64,000 nt of DNA from Occallatibacter savannae (GTDB lineage Bacteria; Acidobacteriota; Terriglobia; Terriglobales; Acidobacteriaceae), in assembly GCF_003131205.1 (NCBI RefSeq), contig NZ_QFFY01000010.1:1-64000 (forward strand). The letters run 5' to 3'. This document shows positions 1 through 8,767 of this stretch, one piece after another. The notes under the pieces are model-generated. The model was not told where the DNA came from, did not search any database, and was given only the letters and a program-made list of their open reading frames with translations. The position numbers were made by a program, and so were the translations under genes. How positions within the stretch are numbered: the first letter of the stretch is position 1; each line of letters starts with the position of its first letter.

Positions 1-266
1 CACGGGGCCCCACGCGTTTTCATCAGCGAGGGGGTGGTGAGTCGAAGGATCCGCAGTTGTTTTTTGCTGGCCAACGCGAAACGAGCAAGTTCTTGCTCTC
101 GAGTTCCGCATGGCCGGTTATTTGGGAGTTCCCGGATCATTGTTCGTCAGATGTGAGACTTCTGCGGCTGTACCAGCACAAATTGATGGTTGTGAGCAAA
201 TAGTCGCCAACCCCGGAGCCTGATCCAACTTTCGTTAGGTCTAGAGTTCGGTGAATTGGCTCAAGC
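1..266. other. Intergenic edge of window, no gene seen
   Basis: I see no supported gene here. A short perfect hairpin lies at 83-98 (GAGCAA, loop GTTC, TTGCTC) with no T-tract, so it is not a clear intrinsic terminator. It lies downstream of the minus-strand gene ending at 267 and might mark its 3' end. Confidence 0.4.
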
Positions 267-623
267 TCATCTGCGAAACGCAGTGAGAACGTACGCAAGC
301 ATAGCTGCGAAAGCCACTGCCCAGATCAGTAGAAGAGATGTCTCAACAGGAACTCCGCGCTCTTCAGACCAGTATCGGTCAGGATGATTTGGCCTGTACC
401 TTACGGTCGTCTTGTCTCCGGTGGATATGTGATAGAGCGAGCTGCTGTCATTGACCCTCACGTGTCCGCCATAGGTGGACCCAGCCTGATCTTTGTAGCG
501 GAATCGCACTACGGCGATCTTCCGATTGCGACGGCCTTCGAACCTGGATACGGCAGTCACTTCAGCCTCTGTCTGTGGCCAGCGGTCAACCCCCCGTAAC
601 TTCTTCCAGAACTCTTCCACCAT
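267..623 (-). CDS. DUF3592-like small membrane protein
   Basis: 118 residues. The middle of the protein shows the pattern I associate with DUF3592: a WP..EAEV segment near residues 15-23, a strand-rich VVRFRYKDQAG segment, and a G-x-x-x-x-VRYRPNHPDR motif near residues 70-83. One hydrophobic helix follows near residues 95-113 with a short RR tail, so it is probably anchored in the inner membrane. The family's role is unknown. It stands alone, 184 bases from the next minus-strand gene. Family assignment rests on pattern recognition only. Confidence 0.6.
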   Translation of the reverse strand: MVEEFWKKLRGVDRWPQTEAEVTAVSRFEGRRNRKIAVVRFRYKDQAGSTYGGHVRVNDSSSLYHISTGDKTTVRYRPNHPDRYWSEERGVPVETSLLLIWAVAFAAMLAYVLTAFRR

Positions 624-807
624 CGCTGCACTAGTGTAGCCGTTATTGAGCGCCTATACCGCCGCTCTAACCGCTGCCTCCTGAGCGAGTGGTCGGCGAT
701 GGAGCAACTGGCAACTATTTGCTCTCAACTTCATCGCCGGTTATTCGACCCGAGTGAGCAGTTTTGGCTTTCGCAAGCCCGCGAGGACGACTCTGATGAG
801 CGGAACA

Positions 808-2025
808 TCAGGAAGACGGGATCAGCTTAATCTCACCGCATTGGTCCTCTTTGAAAATGGTTGCGGTCTGGCCGTCCTTCACCCACCATCGGCTCCATTT
901 ACTGTATGCATCAGTGGGAAGCGAGTGGACGCCATCCAGCTTCGCTCCACGTAAATGCGTGAGTTCTTCCAGTCCAAATTCGGCGAATGTGCGAAGGCGC
1001 TCGTCAGGTGACTGCATCAATTGGATCAGAACAGGTACAGCAGATCGCGAGCCTGTGAATGGTAGAGCGTCTTCTGCAAGGTCGCGCGTGTCCTTCGAGG
1101 GGTCGCGCAGTTCGTTCTCTAGCACGGGAATAGCGACGGCACGGCCAGCCGTGGCCAAGGCTTCCATGGCCACTCTCCGGGTCTCGGTGTCGCGTGCTCT
1201 GTGTGTGGCGTCGAGCAGCACCGGTACATCGCCGGTATCTCCAATTTCACCAAGGTATCGGATTGCCTTCTGATGGAGTCCGGGGAAATTGGTCACGGGA
1301 GGTTCCTTCACAAACTCCGCTAAGGCACGGTGAGCAGAGGGCGTGCCCAGATTGCGAGCTGCTTCTACGCCAATAGCCTCTTTGCCCGGCGTACGCAGCA
1401 TGCGCAAAAAGGTGGATTCCATGAAAGCCGGAGCAAGGTATGAGATGACGTCAGCTGCTTCCATCTGCTTTCGCAAGTTGGGTGAATTCAGATCTTGCAG
1501 GTACGGAGCAAAAATCGGCTTCAATTGCTCGGGCGTCGAAGGCGCAAGGACGATCTCGATCTGCTTTTGAAAAACTTGGTGGCCTAACAGTGCGGCAACT
1601 GGGAGCTTGCCACTCCCAGGTGCATACGACGCCCGATAGCTCACCATGAGCAAGTAGTGCCCTGGCTGCCTGACGTCATAGCGCGCATTCAGTAGAACTC
1701 GGTCTGTGAAGCTCTTCCCAGGAAGAATATCTAAGAAGCCGCTGAGGCAACTACCGGCGCCGCCTGCACAGCCCATTGCGTACCTGTCTCTTGCTCCCTG
1801 AAGCGCAAAGCTGTATCCACTGCACATCGTAAAAGGGTTGGCGGTATCTAGCCGTAGCTGCTGATTGCTGACGTTCTTCACTGTCAGATTCAGGAAGACC
1901 GGCTCTCCGGCCAGGAAGGTCTCCTTCGACAACGTGGGACTAAGCTCGAATTGAGCGGCAACAGGTGACGCAACAATCGCGAGCAGGATTCCGAAGAGCA
2001 ACCGCAAGAAACACTGCACGCGCAT
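808..2025 (-). CDS. Secreted HEAT-repeat protein
   Basis: 405 residues. It has an N-terminal signal peptide (hydrophobic LLFGILLAIVAS, cleavage probably after PVAAQ near residue 25). A beta-rich domain follows to about residue 165, with Cys-containing segments (TMCSGYSF, MGCAGGAGSCLSG). From about 195 to 355 there are helical repeats of HEAT type, recognisable as A...L...G....VPVL....(D/N)...R..A..AL. HEAT arrays act as protein-interaction scaffolds, so a periplasmic or surface binding role is inferred. Ligand unknown. No operon partner is evident. Confidence 0.65.
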   Translation of the reverse strand: MRVQCFLRLLFGILLAIVASPVAAQFELSPTLSKETFLAGEPVFLNLTVKNVSNQQLRLDTANPFTMCSGYSFALQGARDRYAMGCAGGAGSCLSGFLDILPGKSFTDRVLLNARYDVRQPGHYLLMVSYRASYAPGSGKLPVAALLGHQVFQKQIEIVLAPSTPEQLKPIFAPYLQDLNSPNLRKQMEAADVISYLAPAFMESTFLRMLRTPGKEAIGVEAARNLGTPSAHRALAEFVKEPPVTNFPGLHQKAIRYLGEIGDTGDVPVLLDATHRARDTETRRVAMEALATAGRAVAIPVLENELRDPSKDTRDLAEDALPFTGSRSAVPVLIQLMQSPDERLRTFAEFGLEELTHLRGAKLDGVHSLPTDAYSKWSRWWVKDGQTATIFKEDQCGEIKLIPSS

Positions 2026-2780
2026 CTATCACTCCTCGCAAGCTTCGACACGGCATGTACTCGCAATGGATCATCACACCGAGCGACGAAGTTGACGTTA
2101 CTGCACCCGGTAAGCACTATAAAGATGACCAATGGGCGTATCGTCGCCCATATGGACACTGAAGCCAATTTTTTGTCGATCTCTTCGGCTGGCAGCGATT
2201 TGACTGGAGTTGAAGAGTGCCCGTGTTGGCAGCGGAATTCTCGCCCCCATGAGTGAAAGCCGGGTGTTGACCAACACCCCACCACTCCCACCGAGGTTTC
2301 CGCTCACACCGGTCAATCCCTCTCCACTTCTCACCCTCCGCAACTTCCTCATTCCAGAACGCAAAAAGACCTGCTCAGATTTGCAGTCAATTACGCTGAT
2401 TTCGTCATACTTGATCTATGCAGCCTATCCACACACTCGCCGCTCCAGGTCAACAGGGGCGACCGTCCTTCGCTCCAGCCTTCGCCCTGCGATCTGCCGC
2501 TAAGTCCTTTGTTTTGAAACAGGTTGTGAGTAACTCCAGTGACTAGATACACTTAGAGCGGCCGCAGTTCTGCAAGTGATTGAATTCAAGGCACTTCCTC
2601 GCAAGGTATAGGGGGAGGGGGCGGGGGCGGTACACCTCTTCGCGATGTGGGCCAGCTCACATCTCGAAGCCTCGCCAACCCGCCGCGAGTGCGGCAGCTA
2701 CTCGGTTGTCAAACCACCAGCCGCTCATGTATAAATCCGCCGTACGCGCGAGACCGCATCCCACCTCTCGGAAGACAGCC
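2026..2780. other. 755-base stretch without a supported gene
   Basis: Short open frames exist on both strands but their translations are low-complexity (Pro/Ser/Thr- or Arg/Gly-rich) and look like chance frames. Two perfect hairpins occur: 2132-2151 (ATGGGCG, 6-nt loop, CGCCCAT) and 2262-2279 (GGGTGTT, loop GACC, AACACCC). A G-rich tract lies at 2611-2630. The stretch separates the minus-strand HEAT gene from the plus-strand dioxygenase gene, so it should carry both promoters. I could not identify convincing -35/-10 pairs. Confidence 0.5.
2611..2630 (+). other. G-rich tract, possible G-quadruplex
   Basis: Three runs of five G separated by single A or C, then a fourth GG, all on the plus strand. 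It lies about 150 bases upstream of the phytanoyl-CoA dioxygenase start. Such a tract can fold as a G-quadruplex by known rules. A role in the downstream gene's leader is only an inference. Confidence 0.4.
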
Positions 2781-3677
2781 ATGACCACTACCGCCATTCG
2801 CGACTACTCCGAACTCCACACGCCCACCGGCGCACTCGGCGAGCCTCCCGCCACCAAAGCCGACTGGCACCAATACCGCCTCACCGACGAGCAGATCCAG
2901 TCTTTCCACCGCGACGGCTATCTCGCCGGAGTTCCCATCCTCAACGACGACCAGGTCGAAAAGCTTCGTGCAGAGCTCGCCGGACTCATGGACCCCGGCC
3001 ACCCCTCCCACCAGCTCTTCCACGAATACCACTCGAACGAATCCAGCAACCCCGAGACGATTCTCTTTCACGCTCTCGGCGCCTGGCGTACCGGCCCCGC
3101 TTTTCACGATGTCCTCTGGACCCCGGCCTCCCTCGTCGCCGCCTCGCAGCTCCTCGACGGCGCCGTTCGCTTCTGGCACGACCAGCTCTTCTGCAAGCCC
3201 GCGCACCACGGAGGCGTGGTCGCCTGGCACCAGGACTATTCCTACTGGACCCGTACCCAGCCCATGCAGCACCTCACCTGCTGGATCGCACTTGACGACA
3301 GCACCGTCGACAATGGCTGCCTCTACTACGTCCCCGGCAGCCACACCTGGCAGCTGCTCCCCATCACCGGCCTCGCCGGCGACATGAACGAGATCATGAC
3401 TGTACTGAATGACGAGCAGAAAGAAGCATTCCGCCCCGTGCCCATCGAAATTAAGCGAGGCCAGTGCTCATTCCACCACCCGCTCACCGTCCACGGCTCT
3501 TATGAGAACCGCTCCGATCGACCGCGACGCGCCAAGCTCATCAATGCGTTCCGCGAAGGCGTTCGCTCGGCGAGTGACGAGCCGCTCCTCAAAGGCGTTC
3601 CCGCAATTTCCAAAGGCCGCAAGATGGAAGGCCGATTCTTCCCGCTCCTCTTCGACCCAGATTCGTTCGCGAATTAG
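2781..3677 (+). CDS. Phytanoyl-CoA dioxygenase family protein
   Basis: 298 residues from the chosen ATG, which follows a GGAAG ribosome site by 6 bases. The frame is open upstream to 2580 but that translation is Arg/Ser-rich and implausible. The Fe(II) facial triad is visible: HxD at His150/Asp152 (AWHQDYSYW) and the distal His238 (FHHPLTVHGS), followed by an Arg-rich segment that would bind 2-oxoglutarate. The N-terminal LTDEQIQSFHRDGYL is typical of the family. These enzymes hydroxylate small molecules using O2 and 2-oxoglutarate; the substrate cannot be read from the sequence. No neighbouring biosynthetic genes give a clue. Confidence 0.82.
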   Translation: MTTTAIRDYSELHTPTGALGEPPATKADWHQYRLTDEQIQSFHRDGYLAGVPILNDDQVEKLRAELAGLMDPGHPSHQLFHEYHSNESSNPETILFHALGAWRTGPAFHDVLWTPASLVAASQLLDGAVRFWHDQLFCKPAHHGGVVAWHQDYSYWTRTQPMQHLTCWIALDDSTVDNGCLYYVPGSHTWQLLPITGLAGDMNEIMTVLNDEQKEAFRPVPIEIKRGQCSFHHPLTVHGSYENRSDRPRRAKLINAFREGVRSASDEPLLKGVPAISKGRKMEGRFFPLLFDPDSFAN

Positions 3678-3731
3678 ATCGAATGTGCCAACAGAGAATC
3701 GAGGTCAATTTATTGACCGTGACGCGTGCGG

Positions 3732-3962
3732 CTAGCGATCTTTCTTGTAAAGCAGGTCGCGAATCGCCTTCCTTCTCTCCGCGTTCGCCTCAGCCTCGGC
3801 CTTGCGCTCCTCGGCGCTCAGATTCTTCTTCTCTTTCTTAGGCTCTTCGTCGGATGCGCTGCACTCCGGACACCGGTTCGCAAACCCCGGCTTGTCCGGT
3901 TTCAACTCGAATTCCTCTCCGCAAACTACGCACGTTTTGATCGGGAAACTCATCTTTGTCAT
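3732..3962 (-). CDS. Small zinc-ribbon protein
   Basis: 76 residues. Two CxxC pairs (Cys11/Cys14 and Cys31/Cys34) form a probable zinc ribbon, followed by a charged, Lys/Glu/Ala-rich helix to the C-terminus. It starts either at 3962 (MTKMSF) or at the second Met at 3953; neither has a strong ribosome site. The arrangement of zinc knuckle plus charged helix is common in small bacterial proteins of unknown role that may bind nucleic acid or protein. It runs convergent with the dioxygenase gene, 54 bases away. Confidence 0.6.
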   Translation of the reverse strand: MTKMSFPIKTCVVCGEEFELKPDKPGFANRCPECSASDEEPKKEKKNLSAEERKAEAEANAERRKAIRDLLYKKDR

Positions 3963-4138
3963 TTTATCGGAATCGATATTCTCGATGGGGAAGCCTTCGC
4001 CGTGTAAATTCGTCTTTTAGATAGAGGAACATGCGCAACTCTCCGCGCTCCTCCTGTCGAGAATCTTCCCCGATGCTCCTTTTAGCCGATCTCAAACCCT
4101 CGCTTGTTCTGTAGCCTCACCTCAGTGGAGAAACAAAC

Positions 4139-4549
4139 ATGTTCTCGCGTCATCCTAAAGTTCTGATCGTTGACGATGACCCCATGCATCTTGAGATCTA
4201 CGGACTCCTGATGAAGCAAGCCGGATTCGAAGCCCTTCCTTTATTGGTCCGCTTCACTGGTACTGAAATCCCGAGGAATCAACCCATCGGCCTTGCGCTC
4301 CTCGACTACCGGCTCAACTCCACCCGCACATCTCCCGAGTACGCTCAGGAGATCCGCTCCATCTACCCGCACATTCCCATCCTCGTCCTCTCCGATCTCT
4401 GGGCGCTTCCCACCGACATTGCGCCCTTCGTCACCGGCTTCATCCGTAAAGGCGAGCCCGCCAGGCTGCTCGAAACCATAGCCGAATATCTTCACTCCGC
4501 CGCGCCGCCCGCTTCAAGATCAGCACACGCGCCTTCGGACAACTTATAG
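4139..4549 (+). CDS. Single-domain response regulator
   Basis: 136 residues, a receiver domain with no output domain. The acidic pocket is Asp12-Asp14, the phospho-acceptor is Asp56 in LLDYRL, the conserved Ser85 is in LVLSD and the Lys104 is in FIRKG. It is preceded by a GGAG ribosome site (GTGGAGAAACAAAC before ATG). It lies 91 bases upstream of the receptor-YfiR-kinase genes on the same strand and is the obvious candidate phospho-acceptor for that kinase, perhaps as a diffusible messenger or phosphate sink. That link is inferred from position only. Confidence 0.8.
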   Translation: MFSRHPKVLIVDDDPMHLEIYGLLMKQAGFEALPLLVRFTGTEIPRNQPIGLALLDYRLNSTRTSPEYAQEIRSIYPHIPILVLSDLWALPTDIAPFVTGFIRKGEPARLLETIAEYLHSAAPPASRSAHAPSDNL

Positions 4550-4640
4550 CTTTCTCATCGAGCAACTACTTACCTCGACTTGCCATCCAACCACTCATCC
4601 CCTCCTGCCTGACAACCAGGACAACCCTGCACATCCGTCG

Positions 4641-6644
4641 ATGCCCACGTTTCGCACAGCCGTGCTGATTCTCGTCTTGGCTCCCTGCCTTCTCTCGGCA
4701 GCGACACAGCCCTCTGACCAGGCTCAGCAGCTCAAGTCGCTCACCCTCGAACAGCTCGGCAACCTCGAAGTCACCACGCAGTCCAAAGAACCCACCGAGG
4801 TCTGGAACACGCCCGCAGCGATCTACGTCCTCACTGCCGACGACATTCGCCGTTCCGGCGTCACCAGCGTCCCGGATGCCCTGCGCCTCGTCCCCGGCGT
4901 TAACGTCTTCCGCGTCAACGGCTCCCGCAACTGGGCAGTCGGCATTCGCGGTCTCGCTGACCAGTTCTCCCGCTACGTTCTGGTCCTCATCGATGGCCGC
5001 AGCGTCTACACCCCCCTCTTCGGCGGCGTCCTTTGGACCATCAACAACGTGATGCTCGAAGACATCGACCGCATCGAGGTCATCCGCGGCCCCGGAGGCA
5101 CGATTTGGGGAGCCGACGCCGTCAACGGCGTCATCAACATCATCACGAAGCATTCGCAGGACACCAAAGGCTCTCTGATCTCCGCCGGAGGCGGCAACGT
5201 CGATCGAAACACAGAAGACTTCCGCTACGGCTCCGAACGCGATGGCTGGACTTGGCGCGCCGGTGCATTTGGCTTCGTCCGCGGCCCCGAACACCACATC
5301 CAGAACCAGCCCGAGTACGATTGGTCCCGCGACGGACAGGCCGGCTTCCGCCTCGACCACAACTCTGGCCCCAGCGAGTTCACCTTTCAGGGCGATGCGT
5401 ACTGGGGCAAATTCGGAGACGCCCAGAGCCTCTCAACCTACCAGCCCCCATCCACTTTCATCTCCTACCAGTCCACGAACGTCTCAGGTGGAAACCTCCG
5501 CACACGTTGGCGCCGCCGCTTCGACAACAAGTCCGACATCTACCTGCAGGCTTACTGGTCACACGATCACCGCATCGGCTCCAACTTTGGCGAAGAGCGT
5601 GACACCTACGATGTGGACTTCCTCCACCGCCTCCCCGCCACTCCGCATCAGCAGTTCACCTGGGGTGCCGGCATCCGCATCAGTCCCAGCACCACCAAAC
5701 ACACTGTCCCAACCGACGGATTCGACCCGGCCGACAGAACAGAGAGCATCTACAGCGGATTTCTTCAGGAGGAACTCCAGCTGGTTCCAGGTAGATTCTC
5801 CCTGATTGCCGGCTCCAAGCTCGAACATAACAACTACACCGGCTTCGAGTACCAGCCCAACGCCCGTCTCCTCTTCACGCCCTCTGACAAGTTCTCTGCG
5901 TGGGCATCCATCGCGCGCGCGGTTCGTATCCCTGATCGCGTCAATGAAGACATTCACAACGACATCTTTGTGCGCTCAGCCGGACCGGTCTTTCTGAGCC
6001 TCGCCGGCAATCACAACCTGGTCTCCGAGCGCCTGATCGCCTACGAAGGTGGATTCCGCACGCTCGTTCATCCCCGCCTTTACCTGAGCGCAAGCGGCTT
6101 CTACAACGCCTACCGCAACATCATCGCATTTGGCCCTTTGAAGGTCGGCTCCCCTAATGTTCCGCCTTTTCCGCCCGGCACGCGCCTCTTCACTGTTCAG
6201 TACATCAACGGTATTCATGGAGCGACTGACGGTGCTGAGATCGCACCTGACTTTCAGGCTGCCTCTTTCTGGCGTATAAGACCCGGATTGTCCTACCTCA
6301 AGGTGGATCTTCACAATGAGCCGGGCTCAACCGGTACCCTGACCCTCACCAGCCTTCGCGGCTCCAGCCCCACATACCAGGCGTTCATCCAGTCGCAGAT
6401 CGATCTGCCCCATCACTTCGAGTTCGATCAGTCCTTCCGATATGTCGACTCTTTGCCTGCACAAAAGGTCCGAGCCTACACCACGGCAGACGCGAGACTC
6501 GGTTGGAATCCATCCAGGAGCTTCTCGCTGTCGATCACCGGCCAGAATCTCCTCCAGCCCCACCACGCCGAGTTCGGAATCGATCCGCCCCCCACGGTTT
6601 CCATCAGACGCGGCGTGTATGCAAAGCTGGTCTGGAGCTATTAG
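4641..6644 (+). CDS. TonB-dependent outer-membrane receptor
   Basis: 667 residues with a signal peptide (hydrophobic VLILVLAPCLLSA, cleavage near residue 21). A TonB plug domain follows: TPAAIYVLTADDIRRSGVTSVPDALRLVPG pattern at about residues 53-82, VLIDGRSVYTPLFGGVLW, and IDRIEVIRGPGGTIWGADAVNGVINIIT. The rest is a beta-barrel ending in an aromatic residue (LVWSY). At 667 residues it is short for a siderophore receptor and is like the receptors often encoded beside YfiR proteins. It is followed within 3 bases by yfiR-like and then kinase genes, which suggests a sensory rather than purely transport role. Ligand unknown. Confidence 0.85.
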   Translation: MPTFRTAVLILVLAPCLLSAATQPSDQAQQLKSLTLEQLGNLEVTTQSKEPTEVWNTPAAIYVLTADDIRRSGVTSVPDALRLVPGVNVFRVNGSRNWAVGIRGLADQFSRYVLVLIDGRSVYTPLFGGVLWTINNVMLEDIDRIEVIRGPGGTIWGADAVNGVINIITKHSQDTKGSLISAGGGNVDRNTEDFRYGSERDGWTWRAGAFGFVRGPEHHIQNQPEYDWSRDGQAGFRLDHNSGPSEFTFQGDAYWGKFGDAQSLSTYQPPSTFISYQSTNVSGGNLRTRWRRRFDNKSDIYLQAYWSHDHRIGSNFGEERDTYDVDFLHRLPATPHQQFTWGAGIRISPSTTKHTVPTDGFDPADRTESIYSGFLQEELQLVPGRFSLIAGSKLEHNNYTGFEYQPNARLLFTPSDKFSAWASIARAVRIPDRVNEDIHNDIFVRSAGPVFLSLAGNHNLVSERLIAYEGGFRTLVHPRLYLSASGFYNAYRNIIAFGPLKVGSPNVPPFPPGTRLFTVQYINGIHGATDGAEIAPDFQAASFWRIRPGLSYLKVDLHNEPGSTGTLTLTSLRGSSPTYQAFIQSQIDLPHHFEFDQSFRYVDSLPAQKVRAYTTADARLGWNPSRSFSLSITGQNLLQPHHAEFGIDPPPTVSIRRGVYAKLVWSY

Positions 6645-6647
6645 CTC

Positions 6648-7271
6648 TTGGAAACCGTCAGCATGCGTCCGGAATCGCCCGTCGATCGAATGCGACTTAA
6701 CCACAGTCGACGCAACCCCGGCGCCCGCCTCCTGGTGGCCGCTCTCCTCCTTCTCTCGCTCCCGGCCCCTGCTCTCGCGGCCCCGCAAAAGCACAGTGAA
6801 TACGATGTGAAGGCCGCTTACCTGTTTAATTTCGGCAAATTCGTTCGAATGTCAAAGCCCGCAGCCGTTCGCTCTTCATTCGACATTTGTACTCTCGGGC
6901 ACGATTTCATGGGGCCTTCTCTCAAATCTCTAGCCGATAACACGAAAATCAACGGTCTGCCAGTTCATATAGCCCACCTTGACGACATATCCGCCGCAAA
7001 GAACTGCGCAATCGTATTCATGAGTGCCACTGAAGGCAGCCACATTCGCGAGGACCTCGCAATCCTCGATAATGCAGACATTCTCACCGTCAGCGACGCA
7101 CCTGACTTCCTCCAGCACGGCGGCATGATTCAGTTCGTTTCCATCTCGAACCACGTTCGATTCGGGGTGAATCTGGATTCCGTCAATCGCACTCACCTGG
7201 TTCTAAGTTCAGAATTGCTGCGCGTTGCGGCCTCCGTAATAGGCAAACCGTCCTTCGGAGCATCGCAATGA
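6648..7271 (+). CDS. YfiR-family periplasmic protein
   Basis: 207 residues from a TTG; an ATG at 6663 (GGAAA 8 bases upstream) or 6690 is equally possible. A signal peptide ends near ALAAPQ (residue 46). The mature part shows the YfiR/HmsC pattern: KAAYLFNFGKFV, then ICTLG, then CAIVFM, then ILTVSDAPDFLQHGGMIQF, then FGVNL. Two cysteines (81 and 120) are 39 residues apart, the spacing I recall for the Cys71/Cys110 pair in the Pseudomonas protein. Known family role: it represses the sensor domain of a membrane signalling enzyme in the periplasm. The next gene overlaps by 4 bases and supplies such a sensor domain. Confidence 0.82.
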   Translation: METVSMRPESPVDRMRLNHSRRNPGARLLVAALLLLSLPAPALAAPQKHSEYDVKAAYLFNFGKFVRMSKPAAVRSSFDICTLGHDFMGPSLKSLADNTKINGLPVHIAHLDDISAAKNCAIVFMSATEGSHIREDLAILDNADILTVSDAPDFLQHGGMIQFVSISNHVRFGVNLDSVNRTHLVLSSELLRVAASVIGKPSFGASQ

Positions 7272-8734
7272 ACAGAATGTGGACGAGCCAGTCGATCTCG
7301 GGGAAGTTGATGCGCATGACTCTGCTGGTCGGCGGAGTCTCCCTGTTGCTCGCCTACATTTCGTTTTTGATCTACGACCTCTATAACCTCCGCCAGCAGC
7401 TGATGATGTCAATGTCTGCCGAGGCGAATATCGTCGGCGCCAATTCTGTGAGTGCCCTTGAGTTCGATGACAGGCAGGCTGCTGAGAATACCTTGTCGGC
7501 ACTGCGGAACTCTCCTCAGATACGGGCCGCCGTCATCGTCCGTCCCGACGGCACCGAATTTGCACGTTACATGCGCGACCCCGCCTCGCATCTTCAGCTG
7601 AATGAACATCTCACTCTCAGCGAAACCGAGCACTTCTGGACAAAGGGCCGCGATATCCTGCTCGGATCACGAATTCGCTTCCAGGGCGGATGGGTGGGTT
7701 CTGTTTACATCCTTGCGGAAACCAGCGGTGTCGCACGCAGCATCGAGCGCTTCGGCCTCATATCCGCCGGCATCCTGCTCGTCTGCTTCGCGATTGCTCT
7801 TCTTTCCACTGCTACGATCCGGCATCTAGTCAGCGACCCCCTGACGGATCTCGCTCGAACTGCGCAGATCGTGACCCGCGAGCGCGACTATTCTGTTCGC
7901 GCTAAAATCCCGCCTTCCAGTGATGAGCTCTCGTTCTTGGTCGAATCATTCAACGAGATGCTCGGTGAAATTCAGACCCGTGACCGCGCCCTGGAAGCAT
8001 CGCGAGCCGAACTCGAGCAGAGGGTCGAAGAACGCACTGCGGAGCTCTCGGCCACCAACAAAGAACTCGAAGCCTTCTCCTACTCCGTCGCTCACGATCT
8101 CCGCGGGCCCCTCCAGCACATCAACAACATCGGCTTTCTGCTTCAGCATTCCGTGTCTCAGGGCCTCAATGACGAGGGTCGCATGCTCGTCGACCGCCTC
8201 CTTGAAGGCTCAAAACGCATGTCCGGCTTGATCGACGACCTCCTCAATCTCTCCCGGGCAAGCAGCCATCCGCTTCACCGTCGACCTATAGACCTCAGTC
8301 ATATCGTAGAAACGATCGCCTCTCGCCTCGAGGCAGAGAAGGACGGCCGGGATGTTCGATTCGAAGTCGCTCGCGGCGCACACGTCTTCGCTGACGAAGG
8401 GCTCATGCAAGTGGTCTTGGAGAACCTCATAGGGAATGCATGGAAATACACGTCAAAAGCAGATTCAGCGCTGATCCAATTCGGATTCAGTGACGAAGCT
8501 GGCGAGACGATCTTCTTTGTGCGAGATAACGGCGCAGGCTTCAACCCCCGCTACGCCGACCGTCTCTTCCGGCCGTTCCAGCGGCTCCACTCGCAGAGCG
8601 AGTTTGTCGGCACTGGCGTGGGCCTCGCCACCGCATACCGCATCATTACACGTCACGCAGGTAAGATCTGGGCTCGAGGCGACGTAGACAAAGGTGCCAC
8701 TTTCTATTTCACGGTCCCGTACTCGGAGAAGTAG
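7268..8734 (+). CDS. Sensor histidine kinase with CHASE8-like periplasmic domain
   Basis: 488 residues. A transmembrane helix at about 15-37, a periplasmic domain to about 160 (with ANSVSALEFDD and VIVRPDGTEFARY, like the YfiN/CHASE8 sensor), a second helix at about 163-184, a HAMP linker to about 237, a short coiled coil, then HisKA with His276 in SYSVAHDLRGPLQ. The ATPase domain has the N box (ENLIGNAWKYTS), DNGAGF and GTGVGLA. No receiver is fused. It overlaps the yfiR-like gene by 4 bases. By analogy with YfiR-YfiN, the periplasmic protein would hold the kinase off. The difference is that the output is phosphotransfer, not cyclic-di-GMP synthesis. Confidence 0.85.
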   Translation: MNRMWTSQSISGKLMRMTLLVGGVSLLLAYISFLIYDLYNLRQQLMMSMSAEANIVGANSVSALEFDDRQAAENTLSALRNSPQIRAAVIVRPDGTEFARYMRDPASHLQLNEHLTLSETEHFWTKGRDILLGSRIRFQGGWVGSVYILAETSGVARSIERFGLISAGILLVCFAIALLSTATIRHLVSDPLTDLARTAQIVTRERDYSVRAKIPPSSDELSFLVESFNEMLGEIQTRDRALEASRAELEQRVEERTAELSATNKELEAFSYSVAHDLRGPLQHINNIGFLLQHSVSQGLNDEGRMLVDRLLEGSKRMSGLIDDLLNLSRASSHPLHRRPIDLSHIVETIASRLEAEKDGRDVRFEVARGAHVFADEGLMQVVLENLIGNAWKYTSKADSALIQFGFSDEAGETIFFVRDNGAGFNPRYADRLFRPFQRLHSQSEFVGTGVGLATAYRIITRHAGKIWARGDVDKGATFYFTVPYSEK

Positions 8735-8767
8735 TTAAACTCCGGACATCCAATCCGAAAATTGTAT

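Noticed and set aside
2098..2503. Small frames in the gap before the dioxygenase
   Set aside because: Both strands give low-complexity translations with no domain pattern or ribosome site.
2418..2546. Short plus-strand frame of 42 codons
   Set aside because: It looked like the N-terminus of a broken gene but I could not match it to any family.
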